From Xanthobacteraceae bacterium (GTDB lineage: Bacteria; Pseudomonadota; Alphaproteobacteria; Rhizobiales; Xanthobacteraceae), in the NCBI GenBank assembly GCA_030038995.1, contig JASHQS010000121.1, forward strand, positions 1 through 55,993: a stretch of 55,993 bases of DNA, in the 5' to 3' direction. The notes under the pieces are model-generated. The model was not told the origin of the DNA, searched no databases, and saw only the letters and a program-made list of their open reading frames with translations. Within the stretch, counting starts at the first letter, position 1. Each line of letters starts with the position of its first letter. Made by a program: the position numbers and the translations under genes. This document shows, piece after piece, positions 17,959 to 25,221 of the stretch.

Positions 17959-18828
17959 CTAGGCCGCGCCACGCGCAGCGACGCGCGGCATCAGCGATAC
18001 GTCATAGTCGCAGCGCTGCATCATGGCGCCGTGCGCGGTTACGATGCGCGCGGCCTGTGCGGGCGTCAGCGCGTCGCGCCAGCCGTCGATGCGGCCTTCG
18101 CGGAAGAATGCCGCGATGTGGCGCGGCTTTTCGAGAAATCCGGCGGCGCGTTCCTGGGCCTGCAGGCGCGAGAAACTCACTGCGGCGACGGCGGACGCGA
18201 TTCGCTTCGGGTCGTGCGGCAGGTCGAGGAAGCGGGCCACCGCGCCGAACGCGGCGGCCGGATCGCCATGCATGTCCTCGTAGCGCACGACGTGCACCGG
18301 AAACGGCGCCGTGAGCCACGATTCCACGTGATCGCTCCATCTCCGCAAGCGCTGCTGCAGTTGTTCATTAAGACGTTCCGTCCAATTGGAGAACGCGGCG
18401 TCCGGATCGTTCATACGCGCGATCTCGGCGTTGATCGTTTGACTGGTGTGATGGGCGAGCGACACCGCCACCGCGCGCGGGTCGCGCACGATGTAGACGG
18501 CGCCGCGCGTTACCTTGCTGGGAAACAGCGGCTCGCCGGCCGGCGTCAGGTGATAGCTGTCATGCGCCTTGCAGTAGAGCGAGCGCTCCGCCTCCGCCGC
18601 CCAGATTTCATAGACGCGCGGCCGCAAGTTGGTCTGCTGCTCCAATGTGAGGTCATCGGCCGCGACGCCGAGCGCATCATCGAAAGCATAGCGGTCGCTG
18701 GCAATTCCGCCCAGGAAGATCAGCTTGTTGATATCGGCCGGCTCGCCGGAAACGAGCGTGGCGAGAAAGGCCCGCAGCCAGGTGTTGCCCGATTTCGGGT
18801 AGGAGGCGAGCCAGAAGATGCCGGCCAT
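17959..18828 (-). CDS. Sulfotransferase (PAPS-dependent) of the lasso-peptide locus
   Basis: The 289-residue product from ATG 18828 begins MAGIFWLASYPKSGNTWLR, the 5'-phosphosulfate-binding loop of cytosolic-type sulfotransferases (residues 10-17). The 3'-phosphate-binding motif VRDPRAVAVSLAHH lies near 114-126, and VRYEDMHGDPAAAFGAVARFLDLP is the usual post-motif stretch. It should transfer sulfate from PAPS to a hydroxyl or amine. It starts 5 bp after the kinase gene stop, so the two are almost surely co-expressed; a peptide substrate is therefore plausible but unproven. No APS kinase (CysC), needed to make PAPS, is visible in this window. Confidence 0.88.
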   Translation of the reverse strand: MAGIFWLASYPKSGNTWLRAFLATLVSGEPADINKLIFLGGIASDRYAFDDALGVAADDLTLEQQTNLRPRVYEIWAAEAERSLYCKAHDSYHLTPAGEPLFPSKVTRGAVYIVRDPRAVAVSLAHHTSQTINAEIARMNDPDAAFSNWTERLNEQLQQRLRRWSDHVESWLTAPFPVHVVRYEDMHGDPAAAFGAVARFLDLPHDPKRIASAVAAVSFSRLQAQERAAGFLEKPRHIAAFFREGRIDGWRDALTPAQAARIVTAHGAMMQRCDYDVSLMPRVAARGAA

Positions 18829-18833
18829 GGCAG

Positions 18834-19730
18834 TCAGGCCTCCAGCACCCCGAGCGCCAGCGTTCCTGCCTGCTCGAGGCTGGAAGCGCCGTGCGAGACG
18901 CGCAGCCGCCAAACCGTCACCCCAGCGGCCACCAGCCGTGTCAGGCCGGCAAAGATGTCCGGGCCTCGGGCCAGCGCGCCGGCGGGCCGGCGCATGTGCA
19001 CGACGGTTTGGAGCGCGCCGGCGGCGCGCGCGCCGCGCAGCCGCTCGATGGCGACCGTGCCGCTTTGCTGCCGGGACAGCAGAATGATCGCGGCGAGCCG
19101 GTGCCGCTCCTTTGCGTAGCGGACGCCGCAGTCAAGGACATATTTCTCCTTGCCTCGCGCCGCGCGGTCCAGGGCTCGGCTCTCAAGACCGAGGCGTTCG
19201 AGCGCGTCGCGCCACAGCCGCAGGCGGCCACTGCCGGCCAACACGAGCGCATGTTGCGGATCGATGACGCAGATGTCGTCGGCGACCACGGCATGGCCGC
19301 GTCCGGCCAGTACCGCAGCGAGGGTGGATTTGCCCGCGGCGGAGTGGCCGCACAGCGCGACGGCTTGCGCGCCGACCACGACCACGCTGCCGTGCAGCGG
19401 CAACAGCCCGCGTTGATGCCATAGCACCGCTTGTAGCGGCCCGCTGAGGATCGTGGCCGGGTCCGCGCCCGGCTCGGCGTCGACCAGCACCTCGTCGCCG
19501 TTGCGGACCAGGATGCGGCCGGTGCCCGCCAGGGTCAGCAGATATTCGCTGGTGCCCTTGGTTTGGAATACCGGCGCAATGTGATCAGGAGAATCGAGGT
19601 GAGGCGGCACCTGAGCCTGCCGCACCACGATGTCGGAGCGGGCATGACGCGATCCGTCCCATGGCGCAAGCGCAGCCAAGTGGAACTCGGATTCGAGCTT
19701 CAGGCCGTTGAAGTTGTAAGCTTGCGCCAT
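18834..19730 (-). CDS. HPr-kinase-like lasso-peptide kinase
   Basis: The 298-residue product from ATG 19730 has an N-terminal beta-rich domain (AYNFNGLKLESEFHLAALAPW...) and a C-terminal HprK-like domain: LPLHGSVVVVGAQAVALCGHSAAGKSTLAAVLAGRG (Walker A at 128-136), VVADDICVID (151-156) and the GKEKYVLD loop. In paeninodin-type clusters such kinases phosphorylate the side chain of the C-terminal Ser of the precursor. The candidate precursor at 22939..23103 ends in Ser, which fits that role. A 90-residue upstream extension to 20000 runs through a rearrangement scar and is rejected. The sulfotransferase gene follows directly. Confidence 0.88.
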   Translation of the reverse strand: MAQAYNFNGLKLESEFHLAALAPWDGSRHARSDIVVRQAQVPPHLDSPDHIAPVFQTKGTSEYLLTLAGTGRILVRNGDEVLVDAEPGADPATILSGPLQAVLWHQRGLLPLHGSVVVVGAQAVALCGHSAAGKSTLAAVLAGRGHAVVADDICVIDPQHALVLAGSGRLRLWRDALERLGLESRALDRAARGKEKYVLDCGVRYAKERHRLAAIILLSRQQSGTVAIERLRGARAAGALQTVVHMRRPAGALARGPDIFAGLTRLVAAGVTVWRLRVSHGASSLEQAGTLALGVLEA

Positions 19731-19798
19731 CCTCGCCCTGCCGCCGCCGGACACTACGAAAGACACCCCCGTTCGCGCAACCGGCCTTTGCTTCGCAT

Positions 19799-19836
19799 TC
19801 AGGCATTGCCGCCTTCGACCCAGCGGATGAAGCGGC
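19799..19836. repeat. Duplicated 3' tail of the cyclase gene (left copy)
   Basis: These 38 bases are identical to 20936..20973, which encode the last 12 or so codons (FIRWVEGGN) and stop of the cyclase gene. On the minus strand this copy reads ...RRFIRWVEGGNA-stop, 69 bases upstream of the kinase start. It is a remnant of a cyclase gene end and marks the left border of the segment holding the JmjC-like gene. Confidence 0.85.
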
Positions 19837-19969
19837 GCCCATGGATTTACACGGTGCTCTAAGTTAATAATCGGCTTTGCGGAATGTGACTGGGCAAGCT
19901 CGTCATCAATGTTGCTCGCTCCGCGATGGTTGATTTTTGCCGTTCCGTGCCGCGGCACTTGGTCGGACG

Positions 19970-20827
19970 ATGATTTCAAATCTGCAAGAACTGATCGCAC
20001 CGTTCACCGAACCGGAATTCTTCGAGATGCTGCGCACGCGCTCGCTCGTATTTCGGCGCGGTTCGGACGAAAAAAGATTCGCAACGCTGCTCGACTGGGA
20101 AAGATTCCGCGCTGTCATTGAAAACGACTTCCCCGCCGACAAGCTGCGCGTTACCCGCGACGGCACCCCTGTCCTACCGCACATCTATTTGGAAGGCGGC
20201 AAGGTGAACACCAAAAACTTTGCGAGGTTGCTGGATCACGGCGCAAGCTTGATCGCGGTGTCGGTCGAGCCCTATTTGCCGCAGGTTGAGGCATTGTGTG
20301 CCGATGTGAGACGGCACGTCGGCGAAAGGACTTTCGCCGGCGCGATCGCCACGACCGGCCGAGGTGGTGCGCTGAAGCTGCATTACGATGCGCAGGATAT
20401 CCTCGTCATGCAAATTGATGGGTGCAAGCGCTGGAAAATCTACGATTGTCCGGTGGCTTGGCCCGTGAACGGTATGGCCAAGCAAGAGCCGCCGCACGGC
20501 GAACCGGTGCTCGACGACACCCTGCGGCCCGGCGATTTTCTCTTTCTACCCGCAGGTCATTGGCACCATTGCGAGAGCGGGGCCGACCGGTCTCTTCACC
20601 TGACGATACTCATCGAGCCGCCGACCGGCTGGCATTCGGTCAAAGCACTCGTACGGGAGCTTCTGGCCGAGGAGATGTTTCGAATACCGTTGACCAGGCT
20701 CGGCGGTCCGGCTGAGCAGGCCTCCTATGAGGCGTTGCTGAAAAAACGGCTGATTGAAAAGATCGAGCAGATGTCATTCGCGCAATTCATCGCTGAAGGC
20801 GACAAGGGCCAAGCGCCGAACGCATAA
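19970..20827 (+). CDS. JmjC/cupin-4-like Fe(II)/2-oxoglutarate oxygenase
   Basis: The 285-residue product from ATG 19970 has the HxD...H metal triad of JmjC-type oxygenases: LKLHYDAQDILVMQIDGCKRWKIYD (His138, Asp140; Lys/Trp strand typical of the ROXA/MINA cupin-4 group) and LRPGDFLFLPAGHWHHCES (His197). Members hydroxylate residues of proteins or peptides. It lies on the plus strand between cyclase and kinase genes that run on the minus strand, is less GC-rich than its neighbours, and is bounded by duplicated cyclase and B2 tail fragments. This indicates later acquisition or rearrangement. Substrate may be the locus peptide; this is inference. Confidence 0.85.
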   Translation: MISNLQELIAPFTEPEFFEMLRTRSLVFRRGSDEKRFATLLDWERFRAVIENDFPADKLRVTRDGTPVLPHIYLEGGKVNTKNFARLLDHGASLIAVSVEPYLPQVEALCADVRRHVGERTFAGAIATTGRGGALKLHYDAQDILVMQIDGCKRWKIYDCPVAWPVNGMAKQEPPHGEPVLDDTLRPGDFLFLPAGHWHHCESGADRSLHLTILIEPPTGWHSVKALVRELLAEEMFRIPLTRLGGPAEQASYEALLKKRLIEKIEQMSFAQFIAEGDKGQAPNA

Positions 20828-20909
20828 CAGACGCATCCGCAACAGCCCGGGTCGGTCGGCACGAGCGGCAAAAAGCTTTCAGAGCAAAGCTGCTCAAGCG
20901 GCTAATGCA

Positions 20910-20929
20910 GCAATCGGCGTGAAGCCGCG
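20910..20929. repeat. Duplicated fragment of the B2 gene 3' region
   Basis: GCAATCGGCGTGAAGCCGCG here is identical to 24809..24828. On the minus strand, the copy within the B2 gene reads RGFTPIA. In this orphan copy the frame continues to a stop after a few codons (RGFTPIAALAA-stop), which looks like a natural B2 C-terminus. It sits 6 bases beyond the cyclase stop. Confidence 0.7.
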
Positions 20930-20935
20930 CGTAGC

Positions 20936-22876
20936 TCAGGCATTGCCGCCTTCGACCCAGCGGATGAAGCGGCCGACATGAACGCCGCGGGCAAGGGCTA
21001 GTCGATATTCGCCTCTACGCTTTTCGGCCTCGTCGGCGTTTCCCGGCCATTCCGCCATCAGCCGCTTCAAGCGTGGCAGGTCGAGCAGCCGGCTCGCCAG
21101 CGGCGAAGCTTCCAGGCGCTCGATTTCGGCGGCGAGCTGCGGCCGCACCGCGCCCAGCGAGCGAAACCAGGTTGGATTGTTGGCGCCGCGGCGCCGCTCG
21201 TCGAGGATCGCGCGCGGCAGCCGGTCGGCGAATACCCGGCGCGCGAACCAGCGCTGGACTCCGTTGCGGTGGTACATCGGCTCGGGGACGGAAAGGGCGA
21301 ATTCGAGCAGCCGGCGATCGCCATGCGGGTCCCGCGCCTCGTGACCGAAAATCTCCTCCGCCATGCCCCGGATGTCGCGGCTGTATTGATTGTGATCGAA
21401 CAGACGATAGGCGCGCCAGCGCTTCGGGTTCGAATCGTATGGTCCAAACCACGGGTCAAAGCGCTGTTCCCGCCATTGCCGCGGCAGTCCGGCATCTGCG
21501 ACGAAGGAAGGGCTCAGCGCGCTGTGCGCCGCAACGCTGTCCGGATCGCGGCCGCGCAGCCGGCTTATCAATCGGCGCAGGCCGGCCGGCGCCGCCGGCA
21601 GAATGATATCGCTGGCGAAGGTTCGCGGCAGGCTGCGGTTGGTTTCGCGCGCGGTGGCATGCAGGTCGCGTGCGAAGGTTGCCCATCGACCGGCGCGGAG
21701 GAGCTCGTGCAGGGAGAGGTTTCCTGACCAAGTCAGTCCAAAATTTCCGTAGTTTCCGATCAGCAGCACCTGATGGCCGCCACGCGCGACCGCTTCCGCA
21801 AGCTCTGGAGCGGAGCCGAGACCCAGCGCGGCCAGCGACGGCACGTTTGCTCTCGCGAAGTACCAGGTATCGTCGCCGGCCTTTGGATGGTCGACGGTCG
21901 GCACGACGAATTGCACGTCGAGGGTGGGATGCAGCCGCGCCAACGCCTCGACCTTGTCGCGTTCGTCGAGATAGTGGAATGGTCCAACCTCGATAGTGGT
22001 GCCGGGCGGCGGCACCATGCAGAAGCAGGTGATGCGCTCGGCGGTGCCCTGCCGGGCCACCGTGGCCGCGATCGCCGTGGAATCGAGGCCGCCGCTGGTC
22101 GCGATCGCGACGCGCGGGGTGTCGCGTGTCGCCGCGGCGACGGCGAGGTCGAAAAGTTCGCGCGCCCGTTCGATGTAATCTTCGTCGCGCCGATAGGGCG
22201 GCGGCGCGTCGAGGTTCGGCGCCCAATAGTAGCGGCGATGCACGCCGGCATTGTCGATCGAGACCAGCGAGCGGCTCGGCACCCGCGCGATGCCGCGGTA
22301 GAACGTCTGCACGCTTTCGCTCAGGTTGACGGCGATGAAATTGGCGAGAGCAATCTCGTCGATCGCGCGCGGCACGCCGGGCAATGCAAATAAGGCGCTG
22401 AGCGTGGTGGCGAAGCAAATGAACTGCGGACCCAGGTGATAAAACAGCGGCCGGTCGCCGAGGCAGTCGCGGCCGAGCGTCAGCCGGCGGGCGGCACCGT
22501 CCCAATGCACGAAGGTGAACGCGCCGAGGCATTGCGCGACGCCGGCATCGGCCCTGCGTTCAAACATGCGCTGCAGCAATGTGGCGTCGGATGTTTGCGC
22601 TAGCTCGGTGCTTGCCAGGCCGAATGCGCGCGCCAAGTCTTGGCGATTGTCGAGGCGAACGGACGCCGCGAACAGGATGCGCTGGTCGCGATCCGCCGCT
22701 GTCGAGGCGCTGTTTGCTTGACCCGGCGGGATGCGCTCTACGAATGTCGCGCTTTCCAGCCGGCTTATGACCGTCCGCCCCTTTTGCAGGGCAGACAGCA
22801 CGCTCGCGGCGCGTTCCTCCAGGCCGCGGTCGATAGCCCGGCCGTCGAATGCGACAATCCCGGCGTATGCGCTCAT
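20936..22876 (-). CDS. Lasso-peptide macrolactam synthetase (asparagine-synthetase-like cyclase, C protein)
   Basis: ATP-dependent enzyme that activates the ring Asp/Glu side chain of the precursor and closes the macrolactam. The 646-residue protein from ATG 22876 has an Ntn-like N-terminal domain (MSAYAGIVAFDGRAID...) without the Cys2 nucleophile of true glutaminases, then the AsnB synthetase domain with PP-loop ATSGGLDSTAIA (SGGLDST at 261-267). Late motifs include RDPHGDRRLLEFALSVPEPMY and the C-terminal LALARGVHVGRFIRWVEGGN. Both features separate lasso cyclases from asparagine synthetase. An in-frame extension to 23038 overlaps the precursor gene and is rejected. Its last 38 bases are duplicated at 19799..19836. 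Confidence 0.9.
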   Translation of the reverse strand: MSAYAGIVAFDGRAIDRGLEERAASVLSALQKGRTVISRLESATFVERIPPGQANSASTAADRDQRILFAASVRLDNRQDLARAFGLASTELAQTSDATLLQRMFERRADAGVAQCLGAFTFVHWDGAARRLTLGRDCLGDRPLFYHLGPQFICFATTLSALFALPGVPRAIDEIALANFIAVNLSESVQTFYRGIARVPSRSLVSIDNAGVHRRYYWAPNLDAPPPYRRDEDYIERARELFDLAVAAATRDTPRVAIATSGGLDSTAIAATVARQGTAERITCFCMVPPPGTTIEVGPFHYLDERDKVEALARLHPTLDVQFVVPTVDHPKAGDDTWYFARANVPSLAALGLGSAPELAEAVARGGHQVLLIGNYGNFGLTWSGNLSLHELLRAGRWATFARDLHATARETNRSLPRTFASDIILPAAPAGLRRLISRLRGRDPDSVAAHSALSPSFVADAGLPRQWREQRFDPWFGPYDSNPKRWRAYRLFDHNQYSRDIRGMAEEIFGHEARDPHGDRRLLEFALSVPEPMYHRNGVQRWFARRVFADRLPRAILDERRRGANNPTWFRSLGAVRPQLAAEIERLEASPLASRLLDLPRLKRLMAEWPGNADEAEKRRGEYRLALARGVHVGRFIRWVEGGNA

Positions 22877-22938
22877 GGGCGATGTCGGCGGGAAGACGTT
22901 CCTGCCGGCCAATTGGTTGTAACGGCTGTCGCTGCCGA

Positions 22939-23103
22939 TCAGCTCAGCGTCGGCGCGACATGCGCGCCATCGGACGCCCCATTTTCTTGCGTCATTGTCG
23001 AAGCAAGCCCAGCCACAAAAAACTGCGGCGCATGCCACGGCCGGCGTTGCCGTTCGGCCGGCTGCCGCTCTTTCAAGCCTTGGGTTTTTTGCATTTCATC
23101 CAT
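22939..23103 (-). CDS. Candidate lasso-type precursor peptide (A), 54 aa
   Basis: This small ORF from ATG 23103 (alternative ATG 23094) ends 62 bases before the cyclase start on the same strand, the normal place for a lasso precursor. After a charged N-terminus the leader reads WHAPQFFVAGLASTMT, matching the lasso leader pattern YxxPxLxxxGxxxxxT with W for Y and F for L at exact spacing. The rest is ENGASDGAHVAPTLS. If cleavage follows Thr-Met, the core is TQENGASDGAHVAPTLS with Asp8 able to close an 8-residue ring on Thr1. With Thr at -2 counted from the last T, Asp would be at position 6, too small for known rings. The C-terminal Ser is the expected substrate of the kinase at 18834..19730. 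No strong ribosome-binding site is visible. Confidence 0.72.
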   Translation of the reverse strand: MDEMQKTQGLKERQPAERQRRPWHAPQFFVAGLASTMTQENGASDGAHVAPTLS

Positions 23104-23271
23104 CGGTCAACCCAGGGAGCTGTTCTATCGGACACCTGCAAAAGGGGTGGCAACCCAAGTACGGCTGGCGACTGCAACTTTCTGGCAATGTTGCATTTTT
23201 AAGCCTATGCTTCAAGTGGAATGTGACTTGGCGGGCGGGAAAAAGCCACTGTCCACAATGTGGTAGACCAA
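23104..23271. promoter_or_regulatory. AT-rich divergent region between precursor and oxygenase genes
   Basis: The 168 bp between the precursor (minus) and the 2OG oxygenase (plus) is richer in A/T than its flanks. It contains the inverted repeat TGCAAC (23173-23178) / GTTGCA (23190-23195) with an 11-base centre followed by TTTTT. It probably holds divergent promoters; the inverted repeat could be an operator or a weak hairpin. No reliable -35/-10 pair was chosen. Confidence 0.4.
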
Positions 23272-23967
23272 ATGAATGCGACAAGTCGAGTCGAGGCGAC
23301 GCGTCAAGCGGGCCCTCCCGAGCCCGGTGACGATCCACGCTGCCCGTTTTTGGCCTATCAGAACGTCCTGGGTGCCCAATATGTCGCCGGCTTGCTCGAC
23401 TATGTCATGGCCCGGCAAAGCGATTTTCGAACAGGTGTGATGCACAACCGGGAAACCGGCGAACTCGTCGCCGACCCGGTGCAGCGCGACTCGGTGTATC
23501 TCACTGACCTTGGCGTATTCTTGCGTCCGATAAAATCGTTCGTCAGCGCTGTCGCCGCTCCGGCGCTGAGGGGGCTGCATCTAAACGAACCGAAAGTCGA
23601 ACCAACGGAGTTCGTCATCACCGCCTATCGCGACGGCGGCCATATCGGCGAGCATATCGACACCTGCGAGCGGCCCGAACGGGTGCGTATCCTATCCTGC
23701 GTCTATTATTTTGCAGTGACGCCGCGTCGCTTCAGCGGCGGCGAGCTCCGTCTCTACGGCCTTCCCAAAGGCCCCGCCGCCGGACAACCATCATCGATGT
23801 CCTTTGTCGATATCGAACCGCGCACCGACACGCTGGTGATTTTTCCGAGTTGGATTCGCCACCGGGTGATGCCAGTTCGCGTGCCATCCGGGACGTGGGC
23901 GGATTCACGTTTCACAATTAACTGCTGGATGCACCGCGCGTCTGGTCCGCTGCGAGCCCAGACATAG
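23272..23967 (+). CDS. 2-oxoglutarate/Fe(II)-dependent oxygenase (prolyl-hydroxylase fold)
   Basis: The 231-residue product from ATG 23272 (a GTG at 23260 would add four residues) shows the double-stranded beta-helix metal set: YRDGGHIGEHIDT (His128-x-Asp130), FPSWIRHRVMPV (His197) and the 2OG-binding Arg in DSRFTINCWMHR (Arg213). GGELRLYGLP is the usual strand before the second His. It is presumably a hydroxylase of a peptide or small molecule. It starts divergently from the precursor and is followed 11 bp later by the five-cysteine protein gene, so those two form a unit. Role in tailoring the lasso-type peptide is inferred from position only. Confidence 0.88.
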   Translation: MNATSRVEATRQAGPPEPGDDPRCPFLAYQNVLGAQYVAGLLDYVMARQSDFRTGVMHNRETGELVADPVQRDSVYLTDLGVFLRPIKSFVSAVAAPALRGLHLNEPKVEPTEFVITAYRDGGHIGEHIDTCERPERVRILSCVYYFAVTPRRFSGGELRLYGLPKGPAAGQPSSMSFVDIEPRTDTLVIFPSWIRHRVMPVRVPSGTWADSRFTINCWMHRASGPLRAQT

Positions 23968-23978
23968 CGAGGATCGCA

Positions 23979-24755
23979 ATGTCCGAGAACGAGGATCGTC
24001 TGCTGTCGTTTACTGTCAATGGCACGACGATCGGCACCAATCTGCAGCGGGCGATCGCAGCCGGTAAAGTTGCGCGTCGCGAAGACGGTAAATTTGTCCT
24101 GGTCAACCCAGACGACCGGCGGCCGGGGACGGCCGACTTGGACGGCTACGTCTGGCGGCAGGGCGACTTCGCACAGCCATGCGCCTTCCTCAACAGATTC
24201 ATGTTCCGGCACGTCTATGCGGAGGGCGCCGTGCCGTTTGGCTGCCGCGACTGTTTCAAGGTCAAGGTGGTGACCGAGAACCTGCGTCAGATGATGGCGG
24301 TCAAGGACATAGCGGCCTCAGTTTCCGCCAGCTCCAAAAGCGGTGTGGAGGTGGACAATCCGGAAAACCAGCACCTTTACGGTACTTATTTTTATACACT
24401 TGGCCTCGATCGCGCGCGGGCGCTTTATAAGGACCTACGGGCGAAAATGAACGAGCACGGCAAGCTCGGCAGCGGCATCAAAATGTTGATCAAGCGCGGC
24501 TGCACGAACTACGAGCGCAAGTGCGGGCCCTCCGATCGATACACCTTTGATCCGCGGCAGGAGGAGATCGAACGCCATCTCTTCGCGCGGTTTGCCGCAG
24601 ACGTGCGGCTGGGCGTGCGAAAATCGATTCGAGACGCCATGCAAATCCTGGAATGGGTGCAGATCGCCTATCGGATCGGGGACAATACCTATAAGGATTT
24701 CACGGGCGGCAAGGACCTGCGTCCTCCAATCGTGACCTATTCGTCCGAGGAGTGA
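23979..24755 (+). CDS. Unrecognised five-cysteine protein of the lasso-type locus
   Basis: A 258-residue soluble protein I cannot assign to a family. Visible features: five cysteines, Cys68 plus two close pairs, FGCRDCFK (Cys89-x2-Cys92) and RGCTNYERKCG (Cys175-x6-Cys182), which together could form a four-Cys metal or Fe-S site. A helical central part (YGTYFYTLGLDRARALYKDLRAKMNEHG) and a basic/acidic C-terminal helix pair (EEIERHLFARFAADVRLGVRKSIRDAMQILEWVQIAYRIG) are also visible. There is no signal peptide or membrane segment. It is 11 bp after the 2OG oxygenase gene and probably co-translated. The last 56 bases overlap the 3' end of the B2 gene on the other strand. Confidence 0.75.
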   Translation: MSENEDRLLSFTVNGTTIGTNLQRAIAAGKVARREDGKFVLVNPDDRRPGTADLDGYVWRQGDFAQPCAFLNRFMFRHVYAEGAVPFGCRDCFKVKVVTENLRQMMAVKDIAASVSASSKSGVEVDNPENQHLYGTYFYTLGLDRARALYKDLRAKMNEHGKLGSGIKMLIKRGCTNYERKCGPSDRYTFDPRQEEIERHLFARFAADVRLGVRKSIRDAMQILEWVQIAYRIGDNTYKDFTGGKDLRPPIVTYSSEE

Positions 24756-25221
24756 CGCCGGGCCCGCAAGAGCAGGTCTGATATGACGGAACATCAGGGT
24801 CGAAGGCGGCAATCGGCGTGAAGCCGCGGGCGGCCGCTTCCCCGGTCACCGGCACCTCGCCGCAGCGGCTCCAGGCGTGGGCTTTCATTTCGCTGCCCTC
24901 GCGGAGCAAGCCGAAATGGACGGTGCCGGCGAGGCCGCGGCGGCGCAGCATGAGAAACGCGGCGAAGGCCTGCTGCAGGCAGACGGCACGGAACGGCACG
25001 TGGCGCGCCGCGCGCGCAACCGCTCGACCGACCAGCGCGGCTTGGTCCGGATCGACTCGGCCATTGCCCATTGCAGCCCAGGCGATGCCGAACAGACGCA
25101 GCGCCCACGGCAGCGGCAGCAGCGCCAGGGCGATGCGAACCACGAGAAGAAGCAGCGCGGCCTCGCAGGTGCGCCGCCGCTCGTCGGCGGGCAGGGCGAG
25201 AAAACGCGAAAGCGCGGCCAT
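24700..25221 (-). CDS. Lasso-peptide B2 protein (transglutaminase-like leader peptidase), 3' end altered
   Basis: Cysteine protease that removes the leader from the precursor with the help of B1. The 173-residue product from ATG 25221 has the family pattern RHVPFRAVCLQQAFAAFLMLRRRGLAGTVHFGLL (catalytic Cys81), then EMKAHAWSRCGEVPVTG (catalytic His115) and RGFTPIAAF, which is where B2 proteins usually end. The remaining 33 residues read through antisense of the neighbouring plus-strand gene and are not family-like, so the native C-terminus appears replaced at a rearrangement junction near 24800. The start overlaps the B1 stop as TGATG. Probably still functional, since the catalytic part is intact. 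Confidence 0.85.
   Translation of the reverse strand: MAALSRFLALPADERRRTCEAALLLLVVRIALALLPLPWALRLFGIAWAAMGNGRVDPDQAALVGRAVARAARHVPFRAVCLQQAFAAFLMLRRRGLAGTVHFGLLREGSEMKAHAWSRCGEVPVTGEAAARGFTPIAAFDPDVPSYQTCSCGPGVTPRTNRSRLEDAGPCRP
24809..24828. repeat. 20-base B2-tail repeat next to a 17-base inverted match to the cyclase tail
   Basis: The 20 bases equal 20910..20929. Overlapping it at 24798..24814 the plus strand reads GGGTCGAAGGCGGCAAT, which is the minus-strand sequence of the cyclase 3' end (VEGGN). The cyclase tail is thus present here in opposite orientation, fused to the B2 tail. This marks a rearrangement junction. Confidence 0.65.

Noticed and set aside
19731-20000. N-terminal extension of the kinase to 20000
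   Set aside because: The added 90 residues run through the duplicated cyclase tail in a different frame and overlap the JmjC gene; ATG 19730 starts family-like sequence.
22877-23038. N-terminal extension of the cyclase to 23038
   Set aside because: It would overlap the precursor gene in another frame, and cyclase homology starts at MSAYAG (22876).
23173-23200. Inverted repeat with T-run as terminator of an upstream plus-strand gene
   Set aside because: No plus-strand gene ends upstream; more likely part of the divergent promoter region or incidental.
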